A stretch of 64,000 nucleotides of DNA, from contig NQMI01000003.1 in NCBI GenBank assembly GCA_002270565.1, positions 427,331 to 491,330 of the forward strand. Reading direction: 5' to 3'. Position numbers and translations under genes: made by a program. The notes below the pieces were generated by a model. That model was given only the letters and a program-made list of their open reading frames with translations, was not told the DNA's origin and ran no database searches. The DNA is from Stenocarpella maydis (taxonomy: Eukaryota; Ascomycota; Sordariomycetes; Diaporthales; Diaporthaceae). Below, piece after piece: positions 23,507 to 34,780 of the stretch. Position 1 is the first letter of the stretch, and the number at the start of each line of letters is the position of its first letter.

Positions 23507-23717
23507 TGGCAATAGTAGTGTGCAACAGCACACTGGTGGGCTATCGCTACAGCCACCATACTGTAGCCAGAGGGTGTAGTTGCTTACTAAGCAACTACCA
23601 CCCACTATATAGACCCGAGATAGCTGGTGGGCTACGCCCACTACACCCACTACTGCAGACAGAGAGAAATATAACAACAACACCCCACTCGTATTGCAAT
23701 ACGTGACCCATCCAACA
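23507..23717 (-). repeat. 211-bp LTR-like element (solo), copy 1
   Basis: Read on the minus strand it starts TGTTGGATGGGTCACG and ends ACTACTATTGCCA, giving the TG...CA ends of an LTR. An inverted, nearly identical copy of the same length lies at 34570-34780. It contains the palindromes CGTATTGCAATACG and GTAGTTGCTTA-N-TAAGCAACTAC. No 5-bp target duplication is visible in the flanks. It lies in the promoter region of the GH76 gene. Confidence 0.75.
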
Positions 23718-24130
23718 GAACTTTATAAATCAAAGAGTGAGCCTTTTCGGGCGCCCCCTTCTCTCCCGCAAGCCTGGATGTTCCCGCAATATATCCTAGT
23801 TCAGCGGAGCGGGACGTGTATCGAGCATGCGAAGCGTGCGAGATATGCGGCCCGCGTAGCGTTCTTACCCAGCGTAATCACCCGAAAGTTATCTGAGTCT
23901 GGATTGGTCTGTTCAGAATCCTCGAGTCTGGATTGGTCAATAACGATGTACCTCTGAAAGTATTTAGCCGAGAGGAAATTGTTAAGAAGACATGTCGTTG
24001 AAAATCGTGGTCCGTTGTTGAAGAGGAAGGCGCGGGCCGGAAGGGGGCGTGGTGAGGCGCCGCAGGCTCAGCGCCGCAGGCAGGGGGTCCTAGGGGGTTC
24101 CCCCCTAGAAACAACAATAGGACGCCTTCA
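23718..24130. other. repeat-rich spacer with a partial inverted copy of the 360-bp repeat
   Basis: About 23812-23875 matches, in reverse orientation and with differences, the palindrome segment of the 360-bp repeat (AGCGGAGCGGGACGTGTATC...). GAGTCTGGATTGGTC occurs twice within 50 bp near 23895-23940. A GC-rich run near 24085 (GGGGGTCCTAGGGGGTTCCC) is itself imperfectly palindromic. No gene. Confidence 0.5.
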
Positions 24131-24490
24131 GAACAGACTTAATCTATCACCAAGTTGCTTTAAAACAGTTAATTCATATCGTTTAGCGGTTTCTATGGTG
24201 TTGATAATGAAGAAGCATGGTTAATATTGGGCGTGGAGCGTGCTTGGGTTGCTTTGTCAGCCAGGGGCTGCAGAGGCATGGGGATAAGCAGAACGCTACG
24301 CCGCAAGCGGAGTGGGCCAGCATATCTCGCACGCGAAGCGTGCGAGATACACGTCCCGCTCCGCTGATCCCTGGGCCGTCGGGTGTGCGAGTTGACGATT
24401 GGCGAGTTGACGATTGCTTCGGGCTGGCAATAGAATGTAGATACTAGGGCTGACAATTGAGCCAGCGGCCCCAAGGTCTATTTTTATTAA
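24131..24490 (+). repeat. 360-bp dispersed repeat, copy 1
   Basis: It matches 36551-36910 in direct orientation over exactly 360 bp with no indel. Differences are mostly transitions of the CpA/TpG kind expected from RIP. Both copies end at TTTTTATTAA, after which the flanks diverge. It carries a perfect 12-bp stem palindrome (TATCTCGCACGC / GCGTGCGAGATA) with loop GAA. It has no TG...CA ends, so it is probably a non-autonomous element or fragment of unknown type. Confidence 0.8.
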
Positions 24491-25434
24491 TCAAGCGACA
24501 GGATCGACAAAGACAAAGCAGAACCGGAGAGACGGACCATGAACCGCCCAGAAAAAAACGACGACATCCTCATGGAATGAGCTCCCGCTTACATACATGA
24601 GATTTACCCGCCGCGCTGGGTTAGGTAGCTGGGTGCCTGCTTGGCATCCCATGGATGGCTGGCGCTAAACCTACCTGGCTCAGCGGCCACAATGACGAGG
24701 ACAGGAATATGATGAGACAGCCCTAAGTTTATGAATCCTTCCAATGCAACACCCCCGTTTCTTACCTATACTGCATGTCTAGCCTCGAAAGCTCTCTCTA
24801 TTCTGGCCCTATACGCAAGTCCCTTTACTTATATACCAGCCGATGCCCATCCCGTTGGTCATATTACTCTTACCACTTCAATTCTATCATTGTGTTTTCT
24901 TACTTTATACAGCAACTTTTAAAGGTTTAAGCAAATTAGTTTTGAAAGGAATGTAGACTTGTGAGCAAGACCAGCTGTGTGTTACTTGACCAATTGCCGC
25001 AGTGGAGGAGGCCCTCGGTGACCAACGGCCCCCAATCCTCCTTGGATCATATGCGGCTCAAGGATACAGCTCCACACCACAGCCCTCTGTTGGTCTTGCA
25101 TGCAGACACAGACGGCTGCTGTTGTAGCTAGTTTCTCAACCACCCGCATATTGTCGGGAAGGGCAGCTTGAGAACACCGAAATAAATAGTTATGTCTTGA
25201 ATTTAGGATACCAAGTCAACATTGCAGACTAACCTACCTAATAAGCACTTCAAGCTACTCTCGTATCTTTAATTGTTAAGTCATAGCAACGCGCCCATAG
25301 CTTTAAGTAGCACCTCCTTGGACTTTATAACCTTTTATAATATCATTAATGGAAAAGTCGTTGGTATATTCTAGATATGGCATACTATTAGTCTCTCTAT
25401 CCTAGAATACAATCTGTTACTCCCCCTTAGCACT
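24491..25434. other. spacer, no gene seen
   Basis: Composition is normal to about 25240 and then turns AT-rich into the dehydrogenase relic. The short open frame at 24731-24922 has no recognisable product. Confidence 0.4.
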
Positions 25435-27002
25435 ATAGAAGACATTAATAAGGCGGTAGTAGCGGCTAAGAGGACAGTAAAGGAGTGGGCTAAGGTCTAC
25501 TAGGATAAGTAAAAGAAGGCTGTTCAGGTCTTTACTAAGGCTCTTAAGTTAAATTCTAAGGACTTTATCTACATGCTCAATAAAGAATAGGAGAAACTAG
25601 TTAATAGCTACATTTAATGATATTGATCTTTATATTAGCTTCAGCCCCTGATAAATCCTGCGCTAGCTCTTATAAGAAGCTTAATATAAGCTTATTACTA
25701 ATCTAGCCTTTCTAAGGGGTACCTGCGCCTTATCTCTCCCTAAGGAGGTTATCAAGGACATAGTTAAGCGCAAGGTCCTAACTTACTTTATGCCTCTTGG
25801 TATGGTTATTAGCATTGTCCTATAGAACTATTGTATCTTCTTGGCTTGTGGTAATATTTGTACCGCCTTGCTGACCGGAAATGTCTTTATTCTGAAGCCG
25901 TCCCTGCTGGCTCTGTACTGCTCCATGAAGCTCGCTGAGCTCGGCGCGTGCTTCTTTCCCCCGGGCGTCTCCCAGGCCCTGAGAGGAGATAACGGCCTTG
26001 GCCCTTACCTCACAGCACCCCTCGACGTCGATGTGATCAGCTTCATAGGTAGGCTGCTGCTGCTGCTGCTCCTCCTCCTCCTCCTCGGCCGAAATCGGCC
26101 GGTCAGAATGCGCGAGTACTGAGACGGGTTTTTTGATAGGTTCTGACCCGGTTGGAAAGCCTATCGCTAAGTCGCGTAGCTCGACCATTAAGCGGGTGAC
26201 GCTCGAGCTGGGCGGAAACGACCCTGCTATTGTGTGTGCTGACGTGGACCTCGTAGCCACGGCGTTCAAGGTGGGCATTTTTTCATTCTGTAACTCGGAC
26301 CAGATCTGCATGGCTATCAAGCGTGTCTATGTGCCTGAGTCTATCTATGATGAGTTCTTGGCCGCCCTGGTGAAGCACGTAGAATCCCTCCCAGTTGGAG
26401 TAAACGAGACCTCATTCCTGGGGCCTGTGGCCAACAAACAAAACTTCAACCATGTCGAGGCCCTGCTGGGAGAAATCAAAAAAGGTGGGCTCAAGATCGC
26501 GACCGGGGGCGCCCAGCCGCTGGCCGATAAGAAGAGCTTCTATGTCCCCGCCACCATCATTAACAGCCCGCCGGATGACTCTGCAATCGTGGAGCAGGAA
26601 CAGTTTGGTTAGTATCCCCCACACCCTACCTATCGGACCTCTCCCAGCTGTGATCAAAATCGGCCTTGCTGATGATATATACCAGGCCCCGTGCTTCCCC
26701 TGCTCAAGTGGTCGGATGAGTCCGACGTCATCCAGAGAGCTAACAAGGCCGAGGCTGGGCTCGGTTCAGTGTGGACCCGCGACGAAGAACAGGGCACACG
26801 CATGAGGAGACAGCTAAAGTCGGGAAATGTATGGGTCAACACACATGCTGAGATCATCCCCAACACCCCCTTTGGGGGCCACAAGCAAAGCGGGCTGGGC
26901 GTTGAATGGGGCGTGGAAGGGATGAAGTCCTACTGCAACCTGCAGTCTGTCTACACCAAAACCGCATTGATTCCCTGGAGGTTCAAAAGTATTCTTCTAT
27001 AA
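25435..27002 (+). pseudogene. NAD(P)-dependent aldehyde dehydrogenase with an RIP-degraded 5' half
   Basis: The 3' part is a well-preserved ALDH: ACGNICTALLTGNVFILKPS, LELGGNDPAIV with the general-base Glu, nucleophile Cys in DQICMAIKRVY (codon 26307-26309), and the C-terminal TPFGGHKQSGLGVEWG block, ending at TAA 27000-27002. Introns 26049-26139 and 26608-26685 restore DVISFIG-SDPVGK and EQFG-PVLPLLKW. The 5' part is AT-rich and broken. AVVAAKRTVKEWAKVY is followed by in-frame TAG 25501-25503, TAA 25510-25512 and TAG 25588-25590. Another TAG at 25823-25825 replaces the conserved Trp before NYCIF. The changes are of the C-to-T / G-to-A kind. A frame difference between 25590 and 25823 implies an intron or indel. 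The gene cannot make a complete enzyme. Confidence 0.85.
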
Positions 27003-27585
27003 TACTGCTCCTTCTTCGAATTATGGCTAGTTAAGCTTGCTCTAATTATTGAGGTAAGTCGTTTTGAGGCTAAATATTGGTGCCTTATCATTATATAGAG
27101 CCGTGACTAAACCTCATCGTTTTATGGGTAACGGTGTATATGTGATGGTTACGGTAATACGCTCGGCATTACTGTCTCGTTGCATAACATGATGTGTGCA
27201 GCAGCCCAGCACAGTGCGTTGGACCAGACAGGCGAGTGAAGTAGTTATAATTGTAATATGGACATGAATAGAATAGCTGACAGCATGCGTAGTAGTTGAC
27301 GGGTAAAGAGCCACGCCCCACGCTGGGCACACGTCTCCCAACGCCCCCCGACAACCTTTAACTCCTGTCCGCTCGATGCTTGGCGGACATGCAATGATAT
27401 TCTGGCAGATCTCCGCATGATCCACCACCATCCTTTTACCGTGCCCTTAAAGCCATGATAATCGACCAACCGGTAATATCTCTTGTGCAGAGGGTTTAAA
27501 CAAGATTGGGTTGCAGAAGTCCGAATGCTGTGCGATGTACATATGTAGCAGTGACCGAGGGCTACACTAGGACAAATTCTCGTTT
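27003..27585. other. convergent intergenic spacer
   Basis: It lies between the ALDH relic and the arylsulfotransferase gene, which converge. No coding pattern seen. Confidence 0.5.
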
Positions 27586-29445
27586 TCATAGAGTCCTCCT
27601 CCGAGATACCCACATGATCACGAGGAGAATGGCAGAAAATGCCGTGAGAAGCACAACCATGTGATCGAAGTCGTCGAGACCGCCGCAGCCAATCTTGCAG
27701 TAGCCTACGACTCCATATTCGTGCTGTGAAGAGTAAGAAAACGTGAGAGTGCGAAAGCCTGCTAATAAAGTGGAAAAATGGGACGGGTTTGGTACTCACA
27801 ACTGCTCCGAGGGCCAGATCCCAGACGTCTGTGGTGGCCAGAACCGTGCCGTCTGCGGCCAACGCCTTGGCAACGAGGAAGGATCCGTTGAGTTTCAGTG
27901 GGATAACTGTCTCGTAGCCACGCTTCTTCACATTCTGCGTAAACGTGAGGCTCTCCCTCGAATTCCCCTCCATCTGTTGGTTGGTTCATGGTTAATGTAC
28001 TGCTTTGAAATATCTGTCATGGATTTGTCGGGCATAGTATGAGGTCGACTCACGAGATCCCAAGAATGCACTTCCGTAGCCCCATTCCAGCTGACATATG
28101 CAAAGTTCTCGTCACCTGCAATGTCCGGCTTCCAAATCGGGCTGGCGGTCCAATCCATCGTCCATGCTCGGTACACTGGTTGTGTGTTGGTAGAATGATC
28201 GAACCACGGGCCCAGCATCGCATCAAGGACAATCTCGCCATCTTCAGTGTACTCGGTAATGACTGGAGTAGTGCCCCAGCTTACGAGGACGTTTCCATTA
28301 TCGAGCTTCTGGATCCCCCCCATTGCCCAGGATGCAATGTCCATGGGGTGGTAATACTCGTGCACAACCTCGGCGGTCATCCTCGTCGTGTCGATGCGCA
28401 GGTGAAGACCCCTGGAACAGGTACCCTCGATGCAGCCGGGCGAGGGATTGTTTGGATCGAGGTCGTGGTTGTCGAACAGGGTGATGTCGGTCAGTTCGTC
28501 ATTTGTGAACCGCGCGGTGTGCTGGAAGCCGAAATTTGTGGCATTACCGCCGCTCAGGTCAATAAACTGGTTGTTGGCTCCTCCGAGCTGCCATATCACG
28601 GATCCATCACTGCCGTTGATGTATACCAGTGATTTGATGCGACGCCCAGACACCAAGAAATTGCCCTCCCGTGTCTTTTGCATGCTGTTGATGTGGAAAA
28701 AGTCCCAGCCGACCTCCTCGGTGAGTGCACCGTAGTCGCCAGTGCCCCAGTTCACGGCAGTCTCATTTATGTCGAAATGGCTACTGGCACGCCATAGGAA
28801 CTTGAGCTCGCCGGACTCGATGTCGATCTCCTCAAATATGCTGTCCAGAAGCCAACCATCTTCAGGGCCTCCGCCTGGTGCATTGCTCATGTTGTAGGGC
28901 ACCTTCTCGTAAGCCGTGATGAGAGCGGTCCCGTCATGAGTCAGTTGGCATTCATGAGAATCAGCCTTGGTGTTGATCATCTTGGTCGAGATGTTGTAGA
29001 CCTGCTGGTAAGACTCGTCGTACAGCAAGCAGTAGCCCAGGCCGTGGCCGCGGTAGTCGCTGCCCTCCCAGAATGTGAGGTATGGCTTGCTGTTGTACAT
29101 TTGTATCCTCGGGTTGTTGGTCGCTGGCCATTGCGGGTCACCATAGACCATGCTGAAATCTGTGGTGTCGATAATGAAGGGCGTGGCTTGCTGCTCGCCA
29201 GCGACGGATGACATGAACAGGTATCTGCCCAGGCCAGACTTCTCAGGGTACCATTGGTTGACCTGGAACAGCAGTCCGTACGTGTTGGTTGATTTGTATG
29301 TTTGATTAGGATGTATGCCATAGTATCCCTGGTTATAATTCTCATAATCCGTGACGTATGGCAGAGCCCCGTCGGCCGCCACGAGTCCAGCTCCGACGGC
29401 TAGACAGCGGGTAAGAACGGCAGGGAGTTGGTTGAAGTAGCTCAT
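27586..29445 (-). CDS. arylsulfotransferase-family protein (ASST type), secretory, membrane-anchored, 567 aa
   Basis: Exons 28054-29445, 27800-27973 and 27586-27723 give 464+58+46 codons. Introns have GTGAGT donors and CAG acceptors. The start MSYFNQLPAVLTRCLAVGAG is a signal peptide. The body is the beta-propeller of fungal arylsulfotransferase-like proteins (Pfam Arylsulfotran_2 type), with repeats such as YLTFWEGSDYRGHG, GDGSVIWQLGG, GFQHTARF and VLVSWGTTPVITEY. Many N-glycosylation sequons fit passage through the secretory pathway. Exon 3 encodes a single membrane helix (VVLLTAFSAILLVIMWV) followed by a basic tail, so the propeller should face outside or the lumen. Bacterial relatives transfer sulfate between phenols. 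Activity of the fungal family is not established, so the substrate is unknown. Confidence 0.88.
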
Positions 29446-31514
29446 CGTCTAGAACTCAATCTAGATCCGGGCGAGGGTCCTTTGGGTGGGGTCAGGCTTG
29501 GCTGGGCCAAAAAGAGGACTTCACCCGGAGAGACCTGAAACCAGTGTCGATGGTGCGGATAGACTTAAGATGCTTTCATCGCAAGGGTAAGATGGGACGC
29601 TGACATGTGCGAGATGCTAACGACACGAATTAATCGTTTAGAGGCGGCTGAGCTGGCGGGTTTTGTGAGTAGGGTACCAGCACCGGTTTACATGAGGGAG
29701 CTCCTCAAACGGGGCCGATTCAGTCAGTGGATTCCGGGACAAGATGGTGGAGGGGTCCCTCCACCCAGTGTGGAGAAGTCGGGGCGGAATAGAACGGTCA
29801 AAGATAAGTTCCTTGAGATTTCAAGGGGCTTTCGTTGGAACGATCTGCGAACAAATCCGAGTATCGACAGGAGACGATCTGAGAGGGAGAGGCAGCAGGC
29901 GTGGGTGCCTCTGCTCTTGGGTTGTGGACCAGTTATTTGGTCGTTGGGGGCGGCGGAAGGACGGCACTGAAATTTTACCACGTACAGAGAGTGACTGGGA
30001 GGATGGGAAGAGGAAGAAATACCATTCAGCCCTGGCAATTAGAGTGAGAGAATGTGAACACACACAGAGAAATAGGAACAGACAAGAGACAGAGACAAGG
30101 CGTGTAACTTGGGTGGCATAAGGAGCTCAGGCAGGGCTCGAGGTAAGAAAAGACGGCGCCGCCAGCGCTACTTTGCGATGTGGATTAGATACTCTTCGAG
30201 AAGCAGCGGAAGGAAAGAAAAGGCCGCGGAGTTTTGTCACGGCTGACCCACAGGAAGACAGGTCAGGACAGGGACAAGAGACACACACACAATGACGCGT
30301 AACCGTCCGCTGCGGTGGGTACGACAGCGCCGCCTCCACCCTACAAGAATACTATACCTGACGTGCACCCATTGCCCTGGCATTATTCTCGTCTCGCCAG
30401 ACCTCTGCCCATTCATTCACTGATCCCGTCTGTGGCCTTGTGGAGTGGCGTGTGCGAGAAAACCGACGGCTCCTGGAAGATAGTATACGTGGTTTGGAGG
30501 GATGTCGTCAGAGAAAAAGACGGGTGTTGACACTCACGAAGCGCATTGGGCGGGGCGGGAAAGCAAGGAGACCTGGAGTCGTTGCAAACCCCTCCAATGG
30601 GACAGCAGCACACGCACACTGCAAATTCATGAAACCTGCCCACGACCGAGCAATGCACAGCCCCTTGCGGCGGGCCAGTCCCCCCATTATACCTCATGTC
30701 GGGGTTATCAGCGACTACTACGTGGCTGCTGGCTGCTGGACACCTGGAAAGACTTCGCCTTGGGCCCACCCAGCCCCTGGGTCGGCCTGCGGATGGCTTG
30801 ACCCTCAGATAGGGGACAAGAACGAACCAGAAATTATGACGACCACCGTCTGCCCGCGTATGTTACTATGGTTGATACAGGTACAGATCGACAACCCGCT
30901 CAAGACACTCCTGTATCTACGCAACTTGTATCCAGCCTATAGCCCCATACTCGCTCTGGAGCCACCCTCAGGGCTGACCACCCAAAGAAACAACGAGGAC
31001 CCACAACAGCTTCAGGCATGCAGCTCGAACTTGTCACCTGTGACAAGAACGGCCTTGCGGTCGCATCCCAAGGTCTAGTCGAGAAGGCATGGCATGGGAT
31101 TTCCTGTCAGGTCGGGTGTTCAACTCTTCGGGTTGTATTCCTGTCCAAAACTGCTCGTCGCCAGTTGTCGGTCTGATTCAAGCCGGATAATATGGATCGT
31201 CATTTGCCATCGTCATTGCCATCCGGATCGTCAGAATACCGACTTCCGCAGGCCTGGACCGATTTCCGAGCCAGCACACCCGGAACCGGTCACAATTGAT
31301 ATTTCAATCTCGGATTGAACATTCGACTTCAAGCCCATTTATGTTACTATAGGGCTTCTTAACGGCTCGATTCCAGATCAGACGTCACCCTATCTTGTTC
31401 TGACTCGGCTTGGTGCGGGTGATTATCCACTGCCCACCGGGGACACATCTCGCTGTGCTACCTATCACCGGCCCATGTCTCCATGCACATGTGCACACTA
31501 TGGCATTTGTGTCC
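29446..31514. other. intergenic, no gene supported
   Basis: This is the promoter side of the arylsulfotransferase and the 3' side of the acyl-CoA ligase. Open frames at 29605-29970 and 30440-31078 are ATG-started or long, but overlap others on the opposite strand and carry no family motif. Confidence 0.4.
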
Positions 31515-33754
31515 TCACAATTTAGCCAGAGTCTTCTCTGCTTTTGCCTGATCGCGCAGAACCTTTCGCAAGATCTTACCGGCAGGGCTTTTGGGGATTG
31601 CGTCCACCAGTATGACGCCGCCCCGCAGCTTCTTATGGTTCGCAACCTTGCCGTCCACCCAGCGTGCGATCTCCTCGCCGGAGAGATCCTTGTTGCCCGC
31701 TACCACGTATGCCCTGTGTGAAGAGACAAGACTGATTAGCAACGACAATACACGAACTCGGTAGTGTCGAGCATGCACAACCAAACGACCAGTCTCCTCG
31801 GTTTCACGAAGAACGTAGGGCCTTGGGCGACGGTGGTGTGACGACCCGGAAAACCAGAATGCAAAGGACAGTATCGGTTTGCTCACCTCGGCACCTCTGT
31901 GCCGTCTTTCTCGACCCCAATCACAGCTGCATCTGCAATATCTGGGTGAGACAGGAGCGTTGCCTCCAGCTCTGCCGGGGCGACCTGCATCCCCTTGTAC
32001 TTGATGAGTTCCTGTTGATGGCGCGTCAGCCCATCTTGTCAAGACCGTGGTCTGGCTATGTACAGCCGTGGCCGGTCCTCGTCATGACACGTCCACCCAT
32101 GACCACGCCTCAACGAGTACGCGACGCAGCCACAGGAAGGCACAAATTGCAGGCTCACCTTCTTCCGGTCGACAATATAGAACGTGCCGTTCTTGTACAA
32201 GCCAATATCGCCCGTGCAGAACCACCCTTCCACGAAGCTCTCGGCATCCGCCTTGGGGTTCTTCCAATACCCCTTCGTCACGACGGGTCCCCTAACCCAC
32301 AGCTCGCCCCTTTCACCAGGCTGGACGTCCCGGCCCTCGTCGTCCACGATTCGGGCCTCGTGGTTTGCAGCAAGCGGGCCGACGCTCCCGGTCAGATCGG
32401 CCTCACCAGGCGGAAAGCCCGTGATCGCACCAGTCGTCTCGGTCAGCCCCCAGACCTGTGTCAATCTGGCCCGCCCCTTGCCCATCTTCTTCTCGGCCTC
32501 CAGCTGCAGCTCTGAGCCCAGGGGGGCCGCCCCGCTGAAGGCGTGGTCGATCGAGCCGAGCTGGTCCGTGATGCCGGGAGACTTCGCAATGGCGAGGTAG
32601 ATGGGCGGGACGCTGAAGAAATTCGTTATCCTGTACCGCTTCGCGTACTCGATGAATTTTGCAAAGTCAAACTTGGGCATCCAGTAGACCTTGCCGCCCC
32701 GGTACAGACCATTGATGAGATAGCCCTGGACGCCTGCGATGTGCGCGGCCGGCAGGTGTGCCAGGGTGTGATACTTGAGGCCCGGCCGCTCGCGCGCCTC
32801 CCATTCCCTGCGTGGCTCCATGTTCACGTAAGCCTCGGCGAACAGGTTCACATGGCTCAGCTTGACGCCCTTGGGCAGGCCGGTCGTCCCGCTGGAGAAG
32901 AGCACACAGACGACCGACTCCTCCAGCTCCCTCGGGTCGGCGATGCGCTCCCACTGCAGCGTCCTGGACGGCGCAAGCTCCACCCTGCCCCCGCCCCCCT
33001 GCGCCGTCAGCTCGAGGGCCGGGTCGTCGCCCAGCACCAGGAGCCGGTCCGCGGGGAACTTCAGCTGGCGCACCGTGTCCTCTGTCGCCGCCCGCGTGTG
33101 CGCGTCGCATACTATCACCTTGGGCTCGACCAGCCCAGCCAGGTATGCCAGCTCGCTTGCCGTGGACGACGGGCTGGAGGCGCTATAGACGCCGCCGGCG
33201 GCGACGGTCGCGTAGAACAGGATCGGCAGCATGTAGTGGCCTAGGGTGTTGACGAGCACGATGTCCTTGTTGCGGCCCTGCCGCCCGACGCCGTAGGTGT
33301 GCCGCAGTGCGTGCGCGAGCTGGTCCGGCATCAAGAGTCAGCTTTTGAGGAACCAGGGAAGAAGCATCATCCAAAGATAACGTGGGACAGGCCACGGTGT
33401 GGCCGTGACTTTCGAGGCATGGGCTCCGGGGAGGTGATTGTCATCCCCAAGCAGGGGGGAAGGGGCTCTAGAAGCTGACCTGCGTCGTGAGCTGCCGCGT
33501 GCGCGCCCTGGTCAGGTGCTTGTGCTCAGGGTCGGCGGCGTCGGCGGAGACGATGGTCTGGTCGTCGGCTTCGCAGATCTTGGAGTCTGGTTTGGTGTGG
33601 TGCTGGTGAGTTTCTGATATTGTGCCAGGGCTTTCCGCGGACCTTTGCACCTACCGAACAGCGCTGTGAGGAGGTCCAGGTTCGGTATTTCCATGTGTAG
33701 GCCTGCCTTGTAGACGGCGCTGCCGTCAGGGCCACGGTGTACTGTGGTAGCCAT
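31515..33754 (-). CDS. acyl-CoA synthetase / 4-coumarate-CoA-ligase-like AMP-binding enzyme, peroxisomal tail, 563 aa
   Basis: Five exons: 33655-33754, 33480-33586, 32159-33319, 31887-32011 and 31515-31713, totalling 564 codons. The start is the ATG at 33754 ([18 protein letters not shown]). The adenylation P-loop [10 protein letters not shown] lies near residues 211-220, followed by the [14 protein letters not shown] acyl-site motif, [15 protein letters not shown] and GWFCTGDIG. The hinge is YIVDRKK joined across an intron to [16 protein letters not shown]. The C-terminal Lys motif is [11 protein letters not shown]. Such enzymes activate a carboxylate to an acyl-AMP and then a CoA thioester. 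The protein ends AKL, an accepted PTS1 variant, suggesting peroxisomal import. It could act on coumarate-like or medium-chain acids; the sequence does not decide. Introns 3 and 4 (147 and 173 nt) are long for this window but have good signals. Confidence 0.9.
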
Positions 33755-34569
33755 CGTTGGCACACCGACGAGTTGCTGGCCCAGTTCCTCAGTTGGAGTT
33801 CGCCCGACAAGTCTACTTACTGCTCCCCCAGCATGAAGTCTAGAGGGCAGATACTGGTTAGCAACAGCAAGACGGAGGAGAAAACCACGTTTGTGACGGT
33901 GTAGTTCAGAATATGAGCCCGCGCAGCATGAATCATGAACATCAATTGATTTCCCGCGGAACTCGTCCGAGGTCCGGCAAGATCAGTCATCAACGACAAG
34001 AGATACACGAGCAGCTAGTGCCCAATTGGCTTTGCCCAGGGCCGAAAAGAGGAGATGCCAATCACTGGGAAATACGACTCCGATCTGTATGTACTGTACC
34101 ACGTACAATATGCCAGCTATGTTGCACGCCCACTTGGGATACATGCCGAGGAGCTAGTGCTTGCGCGCCAGCTGGGGGCCGTGCTACCGTGGCCCACACC
34201 AATCAATCCCAAGGACACTTTGACGTGTGGATAACTAGAACAGCAAGCCCCAGTTGTCTGCAGAAGGGTCTCAGGAACGGTCTCTTCAGCGGTAGGCCTG
34301 AGAAGTGTACGTAGTACATCATGTTTGCTAACCGGACATGCCACGACCCGTTGTCCCAATCTAGGTAGCCCGAGGCGTGGCGACGGGGCAGAACGCGCCC
34401 CCCCCCCTTCTTGACCCCGCAGATACCGAGGCACAGGTGTTTGGTTTTCATTGGTCGATATCTTGGTCGGGTTGAAAATTAGTTTCTGAGTTTTAATTAA
34501 ACTATGTGCCCTAGGTTTCCGCCTTTAAAGCATCAGAAACCTGGCGCACTCTTGCACTTTCTTTGTTTT
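33755..34569. other. promoter side of the ligase gene; no gene seen
   Basis: No recognisable coding region. A C-run of nine lies near 34400. Confidence 0.4.
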
Positions 34570-34780
34570 TGTTGGATGGGTCACGTATTGCAATACGAGT
34601 GGGGTGTTGTTCTTGTATTTCTCTCTGTCTCGAGTAGTGGGTGCAGTGGGCGTAGCCCGCCAGCTATCTCGGGTCTATATAGTGGGTGGTAGTTGCTTAC
34701 TAAGCAACTACGCCCTCTGGCTACAGTATGGTGGCTGTAGCGATAGCCCACCAATGTGCTGTTGCACACTACTATTGCCA
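34570..34780 (+). repeat. 211-bp LTR-like element (solo), copy 2
   Basis: Starts TGTTGGATGGGTCACG and ends CTATTGCCA. It is inverted relative to copy 1 at 23507-23717 and of equal length. Flanking five-base words differ, so no target duplication is visible. No internal retrotransposon region is attached on either side. Confidence 0.75.

Noticed and set aside
26055..26092. CTG/CTC trinucleotide run as a coding poly-Leu tract
   Set aside because: It falls inside the intron 26049-26139 of the dehydrogenase; splicing it out restores DVISFIGSDP.
30440..31078. 212-codon plus-strand open frame
   Set aside because: No family signature; overlaps other open frames on both strands; composition is not protein-like.
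23507..34780. Full-length LTR retrotransposon spanning the two LTR-like copies
   Set aside because: The copies are inverted, not direct, and the DNA between them holds ordinary genes rather than gag-pol.
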